DNA of 64,000 nt from Rhytidiadelphus loreus (taxonomy: Eukaryota; Streptophyta; Bryopsida; Hypnales; Hylocomiaceae): contig OX344763.1 in the NCBI GenBank assembly GCA_947034895.1, forward strand, positions 52,947,025 through 53,011,024. The letters run 5' to 3'. Positions 13,395 through 27,339 of this stretch are shown in pieces; positions within the stretch are counted from its first letter, which is position 1; the number at the start of each line of letters is the position of its first letter. A program made the position numbers and the translations under genes. Below the pieces are notes generated by a model, which saw nothing but the letters and a program-made list of their open reading frames with translations, had not been told where the DNA came from and made no database searches.

Positions 13395-15290
13395 CACATG
13401 ATTGCACATTCTTTTTCACTTGAATTTCATGAGTTCCAATTTTCTATAACATGAATATACAGCGCAAGGTTTGTACATCAATTTCTAATTCAACGTCCAA
13501 AGTCATTGAATGTTACCACCACATGAATAATTCTTTGGATATTTGGATTTAAGAAGAATTGCAACTTGCACCACATGTTTGCACATTCTTTTTTACTTGA
13601 ATTTCATGAGTTCTAATTTTCTATGACATGAAAATACAGCGCAAGGTTCGTGCATCAATTTCTAATTTAACGTTCAAGGACATTCATTGTTACCACGAAA
13701 TGAATAATTTTTTGGATATTTGGATTTAAGAAGAATTGCAGCTTGCACCACATGTTTGCACATTCTTTTTCACTTGAATTTCATGAGTTCCAATTTTCTA
13801 TGACATGAATATACAGCGCAAGGTTCGTGCATCAATTTCTAATTTAACGTTCAAGGACATTCATTGTTACCACGAAATGAATAATTTTTTGGATATTTGG
13901 ATTTAAGAAGAATTGCAGCTTGCACCACATGTTTGCACATTCTTTTTCACTTGAATTTCATGAGTTCCAATTTTCTATGACATGAATATACAGCGCAAGG
14001 TTCGTGCATCAATTTCTAATTTAACGTTCAAGGACATTCAATGTTACCACCAAATGAATATTTCTTTGGATACTTGGATTTAAGAAGAATTGCAACTTGC
14101 ACCACATGATTGCACATTCTTTTTCACTTGAATTTCATGAGTTCCAATTTCCTAAGATATGATAATACAGCGCAAGGTTCGTGCATCAATTTCTAATTTA
14201 TCATTCAAGGACATTCAATGTTACCACCAAATGAATATTTCTTTGGATACTTGGATTTAAGAAGAATTGCAACTTGCACCACATGATTGCACATTCTTTT
14301 CCACTTGAATATCATAAGTTCCAATTTTCTATGACATGATAATACAGCGCAAGGATCGTGCATCAATTTCTAATTTATCGTTCAAGGACATTCAATGTTA
14401 CCACCAAATGAATATTTCTTTGGATACTTGGATTTAAGAAGAATTGCAACTTGCACCACATGATTGCACATTCTTTTCCACTTGAATATCATAAGTTCCA
14501 ATTTTCTAAGACATGAAAGTACAGCGCAAGGTTCTTGCATGAATTTCTAATTTATCGTTCAAGGACATTCAATGTTACCCCCAAATGAATATTTCTTTGG
14601 ATACTTGGATTTAAGAAGAATTGCAACTTGCACCACATGATTGCACATTCTTTTCCACTTGAATATCATAAGTTCCAATATTCTATGACATCATAATACA
14701 GCGCAAGGTTCGTGCATCAATTTCTAATTTATCGTTCAACGACATTCAATGTTACCACCAAATGAATATTTCTTTGGATACTTGGATTTAAGAAGAATTG
14801 CAACTTGCACCACATGATTGCACATTCTTTTCCACTTGAATATCATAAGTTCCAATTTTCTAAGACATGAAAGTACAGCGCAAGGTTCTGCATCAATTTC
14901 TAATTCAACGTCCAACGTCATTGAATGTTACCACCAAATGAATATTTCTTTGGATACTTGGATTTAAGAAGAATTGCAACTTGCACCACATGATTGCACA
15001 TTCTTTTCCACTTGAATATCATAAGTTCCAATTTGCTAGGACATGAAAGTACAGCGCAAGGTTCGTGCATCAATTTCTAATTTAACGTTCAAGGACATTC
15101 AATGTTACCACCAAATGAATATTTCTTTGGATACTTGGATTTAAGAAGAATTGCAACTTGCACCACATGATTGCACATTCTTTTCCACTTGAATATCATA
15201 AGTTCCAATTTTCTATGACATGAAAGTCCAGCGCAAGGTTCTGCATCAATTTCTAATTCAACGTCCAACGTCATTGAATGTTACCACCAC
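13395..15290. repeat. Region II unit, copy 4 (right end decayed)
   Basis: It starts like copies 1 and 2 ('cacatgattgcac' then 'ctataacatgaatatacag') and follows copy 1 at about +8,834 bp. It has more private differences than the other copies, for example 'ccaaagtcattg' and 'gaataattctttgg' near 13,500-13,530. Resemblance weakens from about 14,950 and is lost after about 15,290, where 'gtgcaccacatgattgctc' replaces 'gtgcaccacctgtttgcac'. Confidence 0.82.
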
Positions 15291-16629
15291 ATGAATATTT
15301 CTTTGGATACTTGGATTTAAGAAGAATTGCAACGTGCACCACATGATTGCTCATTATTTTCCACTTGAATATCATAAGTTCCAATTTGCTAGGACATGAA
15401 AGTACAGCGCAAGGTTCGTGCATCAATTTCTAATTTAACGTTCAAGGACATTCATTGTTACCACCAAATGAATAATTTTTTGGATATTTGGATTTAAGAA
15501 GAATTGCAACTTGCACCACATGTTTGCACATTCTTTTTCACTTGAATTTCATGAGTTCCAATTTTCTAAGACATGAAAATACAGCGCGAGGTTACGCATC
15601 AATTTCTAATTCCACGTCCAACGTCATTGAATGTTACCACCAAATGAATATTTCTTTGGATATTTGGATTTAAGAAGAATTGCAACTTGCACCACATGTT
15701 TGCACATTCTTTTTCACTTGAAGTTCATGAGTTCCAATTTTTTATGACATGAATATACAGCGCAAGGTTTGTACATCAATTTCTAATTTAACGTTCAAGG
15801 ACATTCAATGTGACCACCAAATGAATATTTCTTTGGATACTTGGATTTAAGAAGAATTGCAACTTGCACCAGATGTTTACACATTCTTTTTTACTTGATT
15901 TTCATGAGTTCCAATTTCCTAAGACATGAAAATACAGCGCAAGGTTATGCATCAATTTCTAATTCCACGTCCAACGTCATTGAATGTTACCACCAAATGA
16001 ATATTTCTTTGGATATTTGGATTTAAGAAGAATTGCAACTTGCACCACATGATTGCACATTCTTTTCCACTTGAATATCATAAGTTCCAATTTTCTAAGA
16101 CATGAAAGTACAGCGCAAGGTTCGTGCATCAATTTCTAATTTAACGTTCAAGGACATTCAATGTGACCACCAAATGAATATTTCTTTGGATACTTGGATT
16201 TAAGAAGAATTGCAACTTGCACCACATGATTGCACATTCTTTTCCACTTGAATATCATGAGTTCCAATTTTCTAAGACATGAAAGTACAGCGCAAGGTTC
16301 TGCATCAATTTCTAATTCAACGTCCAACGTCATTGACTGTTACCACCAAATGAATATTTCTTTGGATATTTGGATTTAAGAAGAATTGCAACTTGCACCA
16401 CATGATTGCACATACTTTTCCACTTGAATATCATGAGTTCCAATTTTCTAAGACATGAAAGTACAGCGCAAGGTTCTGCATCAATTTCTAATTCAACGTC
16501 CAACGTCATTGAATGTTACCACCAAATGAATATTTCTTTGGATATTTGGATTTACGAAGAATTGCAACTTGCACCACATGATTGCACATTCTTTTCCACT
16601 TGAATATCATAAGTTCCAATTTTCTAAGA

Positions 16630-17300
16630 CATGAAAGTACAGCGCAAGGTTCGTGCATCAATTTCTAATTTATCGTTCAAGGACATTCAATGTTACCACC
16701 AAATGAATATTTCTTTGGATACTTGGATTTAAGATGAATTGCAACTTGCACCACATGATTGCACATTCTTTTCCACTTGAATATCATAAGTTCCAATTTT
16801 CTATGACATGATAATACAGCGCAAGGTTCGTGCATCAATTTCTAATTTATCGTTCAAGGCCATTCAATGTTACCACCAAATGAATATTTCTTTGGATACT
16901 TGGATTTAAGAAGAATTGCAACTTGCACCACATGATTGCACATTCTTTTCCACTTGAATATCATAAGTTCCAATTTTCTATGACATGATAATACAGCGCA
17001 AGGTTCGTGCATCAATTTCTAATTTATCGTTCAAGGACATTCAATGTTACCCCCAAATCAATAATTCTTTGGATACTTGGATTTAAGAAGAATTGCAACT
17101 TGCACCACATGATTGCATATTCTTTTCCACTTGAATATCATAAGTTCCAATTTTCTATGACATCATAATACAGCGCAAGGTTCGTGCATCAATTTCTAAT
17201 TTATCGTTCAAGGACATTCAATGTTACCACCAAATGAATATTTCTTTGGATACTTGGATTTAAGAAGAATTGCAACTTGCACCACATGATTGCACATTCT
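16630..17300. repeat. Remnant of the ~9.7-kb unit (offset 9,705)
   Basis: About four monomers match 26,335-27,005 at +9,705 bp and share the rare states 'aagatgaattgc' (~16,733), 'caaggccattc' (~16,856) and 'gacatcataatacag' (~17,159), in the same order and spacing. This suggests that the 55-monomer unit once had a third copy to the left, now largely overwritten. It is useful as an outgroup for the two complete copies. Confidence 0.75.
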
Positions 17301-17749
17301 TTTCCACTTGAATATCATAAATTCCAATTTTCTATGACATGATAATACAGCGCAAGGTTCGTGCATCAATTTCTAATTTATCGTTCAAGGACATTCAATG
17401 TTACCACCAAATGAATATTTCTTTGGATACTTGGATTTAAGAAGAATTGCAACTTGCACCACATGATTGCACATTCTTTTCCACTTGAATATCATAAGTT
17501 CCAATTTTCTAAGACATGAAAGTACAGCGCAAGGTTCGTGCATCAATTTCTAATTTATCGTTCAAGGACATTCAATGTTACCCCCAAATGAATATTTCTT
17601 TGGATACTTGGATTTAAGAAGAATTGCAACTTGCACCACATGATTGCACATTCTTTTCCACTTGAATATCATAAGTTCCAATTTTCTAAGACATAAAAGT
17701 ACAGCGCAAGGTTCTGCATCAATTTCTAATTCAACGTCCAACGTCATTG

Positions 17750-18515
17750 AATGTTACCAACAAATGAATATTTCTTTGGATATTTGGATTTAAGAAGAAT
17801 TGCAACTTGCACCACATGATTGCACATTCTTTTCCACTTGAATATCATAAGTTCCAATTTGCTAAGACATGAAAGTACAGCGCAAGGTTCGTGCATCAAT
17901 TTCTAATTTATCGTTCAAGGACATTCAATGTTACCCCCAAATGAATATTTCTTTGGATACTTGGATTTAAGAAGAATTGCAACTTGCACCACATGATTGC
18001 ACATTCTTTTCCACTTGAATATCATAAGTTCCAATTTTCTAAGACATGAAAGTACAGCGCAAGGTTCTGCATCAATTTCTAATTCAACGTCCAACGTCAT
18101 TGAATGTTACCACCACATGAATATTTCTTTGGATACTTGGATTTAAGAAGAATTGCAACGTGCACCACCTGTTTGCACATTCTTTTTCACTTGAGTTTCA
18201 TGAGTTCTAATTTCTATAACATGAAAATACCGCGCAAGGTTCGTGCATCAATTTCTAATTTAACGTTCCAGGACATTCATTGTTACCACCAAATGAATAA
18301 TTTTTTGGATATTTGGATTTAAGAAGAATTGCAACTTGCACCACATGTTTGCACATTCTTTTTCACTTGAATTTCATGAGTTCCAATTTTCTAAAACATG
18401 AAAATACAGCGCGAGGTTACGCATCAATTTCTAATTCCACGTCCAACGTCATTGAATGTTACCACCAAATGAATATTTCTTTGGATATTTGGATTTAAGA
18501 AGAATTGCAACTTGC
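17750..18515. repeat. Four-monomer block, copy 1 (offset ~1,588)
   Basis: It matches 19,338-20,104 at +1,588 bp, changing to +1,589 after about 18,207, where this copy has lost one T ('ttctaatttctataac' against 'ttctaattttctataac'). Both contain the 'taccgcgcaaggttc' monomer followed by the 'cgcgaggttacgcatc' monomer. The single-base loss opens a 72-codon frame here, which is not a gene. Confidence 0.8.
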
Positions 18516-19337
18516 ACCACATGATTGCACATTCTTTTTCACTTGAATTTCATGAGTTCCAATTTTCTATGACATGAATATACAGCGCAAGGTTTGTACA
18601 TCAATTTCTAATTCAACGTCCAACGTCATTGAATGTTACCACCACTTGAATATTTCTTTGGATATTTGGATTTAAGAAGAATTGCAACTTGCACCACATG
18701 TTTGCACATTCTTTTTTACTTGAATTTCATGAGTTCCAATTTTCTATGACATGAAAATACAGCGCAAGGTTCGTGCATCAATTTCTAATTTAACGTTCAA
18801 GGACATTCATTGTTACCACGAAATGAATATTTTTTTGGATATTTGGATTTAAGAAGAATTGCAGCTTGCACCACATGTTTGCACATTCTTTTTCACTTGA
18901 ATTTCATGAGTTCCAATTTTCTATGACATGAATATACAGCGCAAGGTTCGTGCATCAATTTCTAATTTAACGTTCAAGGACATTCAATGTTACCACCAAA
19001 TGAATATTTCTTTGGATACTTGGATTTAAGAAGAATTGCAACTTGCACCACATGATTGCACATTCTTTTCCACTTGAATATCATGAGTTCCAATTTTCTA
19101 AGACATGAAAGTACAGCGCAAGGTTCTGCATCAATTTCTAATTCAACGTCCAACGTCATTGAATGTTACCACCAAATGAATATTTCTTTGGATATTTGGA
19201 TTTAAGAAGAATTGCAACTTGCACCACATGATTGCACATTCTTTTCCACTTGAATATCATAAGTTCCAATTTTCTAAGACATGAAAGTACAGCGCAAGGT
19301 TCTGCATCAATTTCTAATTCAACGTCCAACGTCATTG

Positions 19338-20104
19338 AATGTTACCACCAAATGAATATTTCTTTGGATATTTGGACTTAAGAAGAATTGCAACTTGCAC
19401 CACATGATTGCACATTCTTTTCCACTTGAATATCATAAGTTCCAATTTGCTAAGACATGAAAGTACAGCGCAAGGTTCGTGCATCAATTTCTAATTTATC
19501 GTTCAAGGACATTCAATGTTACCCCCAAATGAATATTTCTTTGGATACTTGGATTTAAGAAGAATTGCAACTTGCACCACATGATTGCACATTCTTTTCC
19601 ACTTGAATATCATAAGTTCCAATTTTCTAAGACATGAAAGTACAGCGCAAGGTTCTGCATCAATTTCTAATTCAACGTCCAACGTCATTGAATGTTACCA
19701 CCACATGAATATTTCTTTGGATACTTGGATTTAAGAAGAATTGCAACGTACACCACCTATTTGCACATTCTTTTTCACTTGAGTTTCATGAGTTCTAATT
19801 TTCTATAACATGAAAATACCGCGCAAGGTTCGTGCATCAATTTCTAATTTAACGTTCCAGGACATTCATTGTTACCACCAAATGAATAATTTTTTGGATA
19901 TTTGGATTTAAGAAGAATTGCAACTTGCACCACATGTTTGCACATTCTTTTTCACTTGAATTTCATGAGTTCCAATTTTCTAAGACATGAAAATACAGCG
20001 CGAGGTTACGCATCAATTTCTAATTCCACGTCCAACGTCATTGAATGTTACCACCAAATGAATATTTCTTTGGATATTTGGATTTAAGAAGAATTGCAAC
20101 TTGC
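19338..20104. repeat. Four-monomer block, copy 2, also ancestor-like to 23.9-25.0 kb
   Basis: It shares the rare 'tttggacttaagaag' (~19,374) with 23,955 and 33,664. From there it follows region IV at +4,585 bp and then +4,938 bp, the 353-bp step being one extra dimer in region IV at about 24,268-24,620. This ties regions III and IV to a common source block. Confidence 0.75.
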
Positions 20105-21320
20105 ACCACATGTTTGCACATTCTTTTTCACTTGAAGTTCATGAGTTCCAATTTTTTATGACATGAATATACAGCGCAAGGTTTGTACATCAATTTCTAA
20201 TTTAACGTTCAAGGACATTCAATGTGACCACCAAATGAATATTTCTTTGGATACTTGGATTTAAGAAGAATTGCAACTTGCACCAGATGTTTACACATTC
20301 TTTTTTACTTGATTTTCATGAGTTCCAATTTCCTAAGACATGAAAATACAGCGCAAGGTTATGCATCAATTTCTAATTCCACGTCCAACGTCATTCAATG
20401 TTACCACCAAATGAATATTTCTTTGGATACTTGGATTTAAGAAGAATTGCTACTTGCACCACATGATTGCACATTCTTTTCCACTTGAATTTCATGAGTT
20501 CCAATTTTCTAAGACATGAAAATACAGCGCGAGGTTACGCATCAATTTCTAATTCCACGTCCAACGTCATTGAATGTTACCACCAAATGAATATTTCTTT
20601 GGATATTTGGATTTAAGAAGAATTGCAACTTGCACCACATGTTTGCACATTCTTTTTCACTTGAAGTTCATGAGTTCCAATTTTTTATGACATGAATATA
20701 CAGCGCAAGGTTTGTACATCAATTTCTAATTTAACGTTCAAGGACATTCAATGTGACCACCAAATGAATATTTCTTTGGATACTTGGATTTAAGAAGAAT
20801 TGCAACTTGCACCAGATGTTTACACATTCTTTTTTACTTGATTTTCATGAGTTCCAATTTCCTAAGACATGAAAATACAGCGCAAGGTTATGCATCAATT
20901 TCTAATTCCACGTCCAACGTCATTCAATGTTACCACCAAATGAATATTTCTTTGGATACTTGGATTTAAGAAGAATTGCTACTTGCACCACATGATTGCA
21001 CATTCTTTTCCACTTGAATATCATAAGTTCCAATTTTCTAAGACATGATAATACAGCGCAAGGTTATGCATCAATTTCTAATTCCACGTCCAACGTCATT
21101 CAATGTTACCACCAAATGAATATTTCTTTGGATACTTGGATTTAAGAAGAATTGCAACTTGCACCACATGATTGTACATTCTTTTTCACTTGAATTTCAT
21201 GAGTTCCAATTTCCTAAGACATGAAAGTACAGCGCAAGGTTCTGCATCAATTTCTAATTCAACGTCCAACGTCATTGACTGTTACCACCAAATGAATATT
21301 TCTTTGGATATTTGGATTTA
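19735..21320. repeat. 1,940-bp (11-monomer) duplication, copy 1
   Basis: It matches 21,675-23,260 at exactly +1,940 bp. Both begin at the 'gaattgcaacgt...accacct' monomer; 19,750/21,690 differ (a/g), as do a few other bases. They diverge after about 21,320, where 'tttacgaagaattgc' contrasts with 'tttaagaagaattgc'. A nested 529-bp (three-monomer) duplication lies inside (about 19,931-20,459 and 20,460-20,988). Confidence 0.88.
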
Positions 21321-21674
21321 CGAAGAATTGCAACTTGCACCACATGTTTGCACATTCTTTTTTACTTGAATTTCATGAGTTCCAATTTTCTAAGACATGA
21401 AAGTACAGCGCAAGGTTCGTGCATCAATTTCTAATTTAACGTTCCAGGACATTCATTGTTACCACCAAATGAATAATTTTTTGGATATTTGGATTTAAGA
21501 TGAATTGCAACTTGCACCACATGATTGTACATTCTTTTTCACTTGAATTTCATGAGTTCCAATTTCCTAAGACATGAAAGTACAGCGCAAGGTTCTGCAT
21601 CAATTTCTAATTCAACGTCCAACGTCATTGACTGTTACCACCAAATGAATATTTCTTTGGATATTTGGATTTAA

Positions 21675-23260
21675 GAAGAATTGCAACGTGCACCACCTGT
21701 TTGCACATTCTTTTTCACTTGAGTTTCATGAGTTCTAATTTTCTATAACATGAAAATACCGCGCAAGGTTCGTGCATCAATTTCTAATTTAACGTTCCAG
21801 GACATTTATTGTTACCACCAAATGAATAATTTTTTGGATATTTGGATTTAAGAAGAATTGCAACTTGCACCACATGTTTGCACATTCTTTTTCACTTGAA
21901 TTTCATGAGTTCCAATTTTCTAAGACATGAAAATACAGCGCGAGGTTACGCATCAATTTCTAATTCCACGTCCAACGTCATTGAATGTTACCACCAAATG
22001 AATATTTCTTTGGATATTTGGATTTAAGAAGAATTGCAACTTGCACCACATGTTTGCACATTCTTTTTCACTTGAAGTTCATGAGTTCCAATTTTTTATG
22101 ACATGAATATACAGCGCAAGGTTTGTACATCAATTTCTAATTTAACGTTCAAGGACATTCAATGTGACCACCAAATGAATATTTCTTTGGATACTTGGAT
22201 TTAAGAAGAATTGCAACTTGCACCAGATGTTTACACATTCTTTTTTACTTGATTTTCATGAGTTCCAATTTCCTAAGACATGAAAATACAGCGCAAGGTT
22301 ATGCATCAATTTCTAATTCCACGTCCAACGTCATTCAATGTTACCACCAAATGAATATTTCTTTGGATACTTGGATTTAAGAAGAATTGCTACTTGCACC
22401 ACATGATTGCACATTCTTTTCCACTTGAATTTCATGAGTTCCAATTTTCTAAGACATGAAAATACAGCGCGAGGTTACGCATCAATTTCTAATTCCACGT
22501 CCAACGTCATTGAATGTTACCACCAAATGAATATTTCTTTGGATATTTGGATTTAAGAAGAATTGCAACTTGCACCACATGTTTGCACATTCTTTTTCAC
22601 TTGAAGTTCATGAGTTCCAATTTTTTATGACATGAATATACAGCGCAAGGTTTGTACATCAATTTCTAATTTAACGTTCAAGGACATTCAATGTGACCAC
22701 CAAATGAATATTTCTTTGGATACTTGGATTTAAGAAGAATTGCAACTTGCACCAGATGTTTACACATTCTTTTTTACTTGATTTTCATGAGTTCCAATTT
22801 CCTAAGACATGAAAATACAGCGCAAGGTTATGCATCAATTTCTAATTCCACGTCCAACGTCATTCAATGTTACCACCAAATGAATATTTCTTTGGATACT
22901 TGGATTTAAGAAGAATTGCTACTTGCACCACATGATTGCACATTCTTTTCCACTTGAATATCATAAGTTCCAATTTTCTAAGACATGATAATACAGCGCA
23001 AGGTTATGCATCAATTTCTAATTCCACGTCCAACGTCATTCAATGTTACCACCAAATGAATATTTCTTTGGATACTTGGATTTAAGAAGAATTGCAACTT
23101 GCACCACATGATTGTACATTCTTTTTCAGTTGAATTTCATGAGTTCCAATTTCCTAAGACATGAAAGTACAGCGCAAGGTTCTGCATCAATTTCTAATTC
23201 AACGTCCAACGTCATTGACTGTTACCACCAAATGAATATTTCTTTGGATATTTGGATTTA
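21675..23260. repeat. 1,940-bp duplication, copy 2
   Basis: Second copy of the 11-monomer block, also containing the nested 529-bp trimer duplication (frames at 22,195 and 22,724). A private change is 'ttttcagttg' near 23,128 for 'ttttcacttg'. A third version lacking the trimer duplication occurs at about 24,650-25,560. Confidence 0.88.
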
Positions 23261-24267
23261 AGAAGAATTGCAACTTGCACCACATGATTGCACATTCTTT
23301 TCCACTTGAATATCATAAGTTCCAATTTTCTAAGACATGAAAGTACAGCGCAAGGTTCTGCATCAATTTCTAATTCAACGTCCAACGTCATTGAATGTTA
23401 CCACCAAATGAATATTTCTTTGGATATTTGGATTTAAGAAGAATTGCAACTTGCACCACATGATTGCACATTCTTTTCCACTTGAATATCATGAGTTCCA
23501 ATTTTCTAAGACATGAAAGTACAGCGCAAGGTTCTGCATCAATTTCTAATTCAACGTCCAACGTCATTGAATGTTACCACCATATGAATATTTCTTTGGA
23601 TATTTGGATTTAAGAAGAATTGCAACTTGCACCACATGATTGCACATTCTTTTCCACTTGAATATCATAAGTTCCAATTTTCTAAGACATGAAAGTACAG
23701 CGCAAGGTTCGTGCATCAATTTCTAATTTATCGTTCAAGGACATTCAATGTTACCGCCAAATGAATATTTCTTTGGATACTTGGATTTAAGAAGAATTGC
23801 AACTTGCACCACATGATTGCACATTCTTTTCCACTTGAATATCATAAGTTCCAATTTTCTAAGACATGAAAGTACAGCGCAAGGTTCTGCATCAATTTCT
23901 AATTCAACGTCCAACGTCATTGAATGTTACCACCAAATGAATATTTCTTTGGATATTTGGACTTAAGAAGAATTGCAACTTGCACCACATGATTGCACAT
24001 TCTTTTCCACTTGAATATCATAAGTTCCAATTTGCTAAGACATGAAAGTACAGCGCAAGGTTCGTGCATCAATTTCTAATTTATCGTTCAAGGACATTCA
24101 ATGTTACCCCCAAATGAATATTTCTTTGGATACTTGGATTTAAGAAGAATTGCAACTTGCACCACATGATTGCACATTCTTTTCCACTTGAATATCATAA
24201 GTTCCAATTTTCTAAGACATGAAAGTACAGCGCAAGGTTCTGCATCAATTTCTAATTCAACGTCCAA

Positions 24268-24620
24268 CGTCATTGAATGTTACCACCACATGAATATTTC
24301 TTTGGATATTTGGATTTAAGAAGAATTGCAACATGCACCACATGATTGCACATTCTTTTCCACTTGAATATCATAAGTTCCAATTTGCTAAGACATGAAA
24401 GTACAGCGCAAGGTTCGTGCATTAATTTCTAATTTATCGTTCAAGGACATTCAATGTTACCCCCAAATGAATATTTCTTTGGATACTTGGATTTAAGAAG
24501 AATTGCAACTTGCACCACATGATTGCACATTCTTTTCCACTTGAATATCATAAGTTCCAATTTTCTAAGACATGAAAGTACAGCGCAAGGTTCTGCATCA
24601 ATTTCTAATTCAACGTCCAA
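24268..24620. repeat. Extra 353-bp dimer in copy A
   Basis: This repeats the preceding dimer (about 23,915-24,267) almost exactly and explains the change of offset between 19.3-20.4 kb and this block from 4,585 to 4,938 bp. The same dimer is present in copy B at about 33,977-34,329, so it arose before the 9.7-kb duplication. Confidence 0.78.
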
Positions 24621-27339
24621 CGTCATTGAATGTTACCACCACATGAATATTTCTTTGGATACTTGGATTTAAGAAGAATTGCAACGTGCACCACCTGTTT
24701 GCACATTCTTTTTCACTTGAGTTTCATGAGTTCTAATTTTCTATAACATGAAAATACCGCGCAAGGTTCGTGCATCAATTTCTAATTTAACGTTCCAGGA
24801 CATTCATTGTTACCACCAAATGAATAATTTTTTGGATATTTGGATTTAAGAAGAATTGCAACTTGCACCACATGTTTGCACATTCTTTTTCACTTGAATT
24901 TCATGAGTTCCAATTTTCTAAGACATGAAAATACAGCGCGAGGTTACGCATCAATTTCTAATTCCACGTCCAACGTCATTGAATGTTACCACCAAATGAA
25001 TATTTCTTTGGATATTTGGATTTAAGAAGAATTGCAACTTGCACCACATGTTTGCACATTCTTTTTCACTTGAAGTTCATGAGTTCCAATTTTTTATGAC
25101 ATGAATATACAGCGCAAGGTTTGTACATCAATTTCTAATTTAACGTTCAAGGACATTCAATGTGACCACCAAATGAATATTTCTTTGGATACTTGGATTT
25201 AAGAAGAATTGCAACTTGCACCAGATGTTTACACATTCTTTTTTACTTGATTTTCATGAGTTCCAATTTCCTAAGACATGAAAATACAGCGCAAGGTTAT
25301 GCATCAATTTCTAATTCCACGTCCAACGTCATTCAATGTTACCACCAAATGAATATTTCTTTGGATACTTGGATTTAAGAAGAATTGCTACTTGCACCAC
25401 ATGATTGCACATTCTTTTCCACTTGAATATCATAAGTTCCAATTTTCTAAGACATGATAATACAGCGCAAGGTTATGCATCAATTTCTAATTCCACGTCC
25501 AACGTCATTCAATGTTACCACCAAATGAATATTTCTTTGGATACTTGGATTTAAGAAGAATTGCAACTTGCACCACATGATTGTACAGTCTTTTTCACTT
25601 GAATTTCAAGAGTTCCAATTTCCTAAGACATGAAAGTACAGCGCAAGGTTCTGCATCAATTTCTAATTCAACGTCCAACGTCATTGACTGTTACCACCAA
25701 ATGAATATTTCTTTGGATATTTGGATTTACGAAGAATTGCAACTTGCACCACATGTTTGCACATTCTTTTTTACTTGAATTTCATGAGTTCCAATTTTCT
25801 AAGACATGAAAGTACAGCGCAAGGTTATGCATCAATTTCTAATTCCACGTCCAACGACATTCAATGTTACCACCAAATGAATATTTCTTTGGATACTTGG
25901 ATTTAAGAAGAATTGCAACTTGCACCACATGATTGCACATTCTTTTTCACTTGAATTTCATGAGTTCCAATTTTCTATGACATGAATATACAGCGCAAGG
26001 TTTGTACATCAATTTCTAATTCAACGTCCAACGTCATTGAATGTTACCACCACATGAATATTTCTTTGGATATTTGGATTTACGAAGAATTGCAGCTTGA
26101 CCCACATGTTTGCACATTCTTTTTCACTTGAATTTCATGAGTTCCAATTTTCTATGACATGAATATACAGCGCAAGGTTCGTGCATCAATTTCTAATTTA
26201 ACGTTCAAGGACATTCAATGTTACCACCAAATGAATATTTCTTTGGATACTTGGATTTAAGAAGAATTGCAACTTGCACCACATGATTGCACATTCTTTT
26301 CCACTTGAATATCATAAGTTCCAATTTTCTAAGACATGAAAGTACAGCGCAAGGTTCGTGCATCAATTTCTAATTTATCGTTCAAGGACATTCAATGTTA
26401 CCACCAAATGAATATTTCTTTGGATACTTGGATTTAAGATGAATTGCAACTTGCACCACATGATTGCACATTCTTTTCCACTTGAATATCATAAGTTCCA
26501 ATTTTCTATGACATGATAATACAGCGCAAGGTTCGTGCATCAATTTCTAATTTATCGTTCAAGGCCATTCAATGTTACCACCAAATGAATATTTCTTTGG
26601 ATACTTGGATTTAAGAAGAATTGCAACTTGCACCACATGATTGCACATTCTTTTCCACTTGAATATCATAAGTTCCAATTTTCTATGACATGATAATACA
26701 GCGCAAGGTTCGTGCATCAATTTCTAATTTATCGTTCAAGGACATTCAATGTTACCCCCAAATGAATATTTCTTTGGATACTTGGATTTAAGAAGAATTG
26801 CAACTTGCACCACATGATTGCACATTCTTTTCCACTTGAATATCATAAGTTCCAATTTTCTATGACATCATAATACAGCGCAAGGTTCGTGCATCAATTT
26901 CTAATTTATCGTTCAAGGACATTCAATGTTACCACCAAATGAATATTTCTTTGGATACTTGGATTTAAGAAGAATTGCAACTTGCACCACATGATTGCAC
27001 ATTCTTTTTCATTTGAATTTCATTTGTTCCAATTTTCTATGACATGAAAGTACAGCGCAAGGTTCGTGCATCAATTTCTAATTTATCGTTCAAGGACATT
27101 CAATGTTACCACCAAATGAATATTTCTTTGGATATTTGGATTTAAGAGGAATTGCAACTTGCACCACATGATTGCACATTCTTTTCCACTTGAATATCAT
27201 AAGTTCCAATTTTCTATGAAATGATAATACAGCGCAAGGTTCGTGCATCAATTTCTAATTTATCGTTCAAGGACATTCAATGTTACCACCAAATGAATAT
27301 TTCTTTGGATACTTGGATTTAAGAAGAATTGCAACTTGC

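Larger units (their letters stand above)
15291..20334. repeat. Region III: mosaic of shorter satellite blocks
   Basis: About 28 monomers with no single long-range period. Blocks can be matched elsewhere: the 'cgcgaggttacgcatc' monomers near 15,490-15,670 match those near 19,900 and 21,840; 16,630-17,300 matches region IV; 17,750-18,515 matches 19,338-20,104. Several private changes occur, such as 'aaatcaataattctttgg' near 17,055. No non-satellite sequence was seen. Confidence 0.82.
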
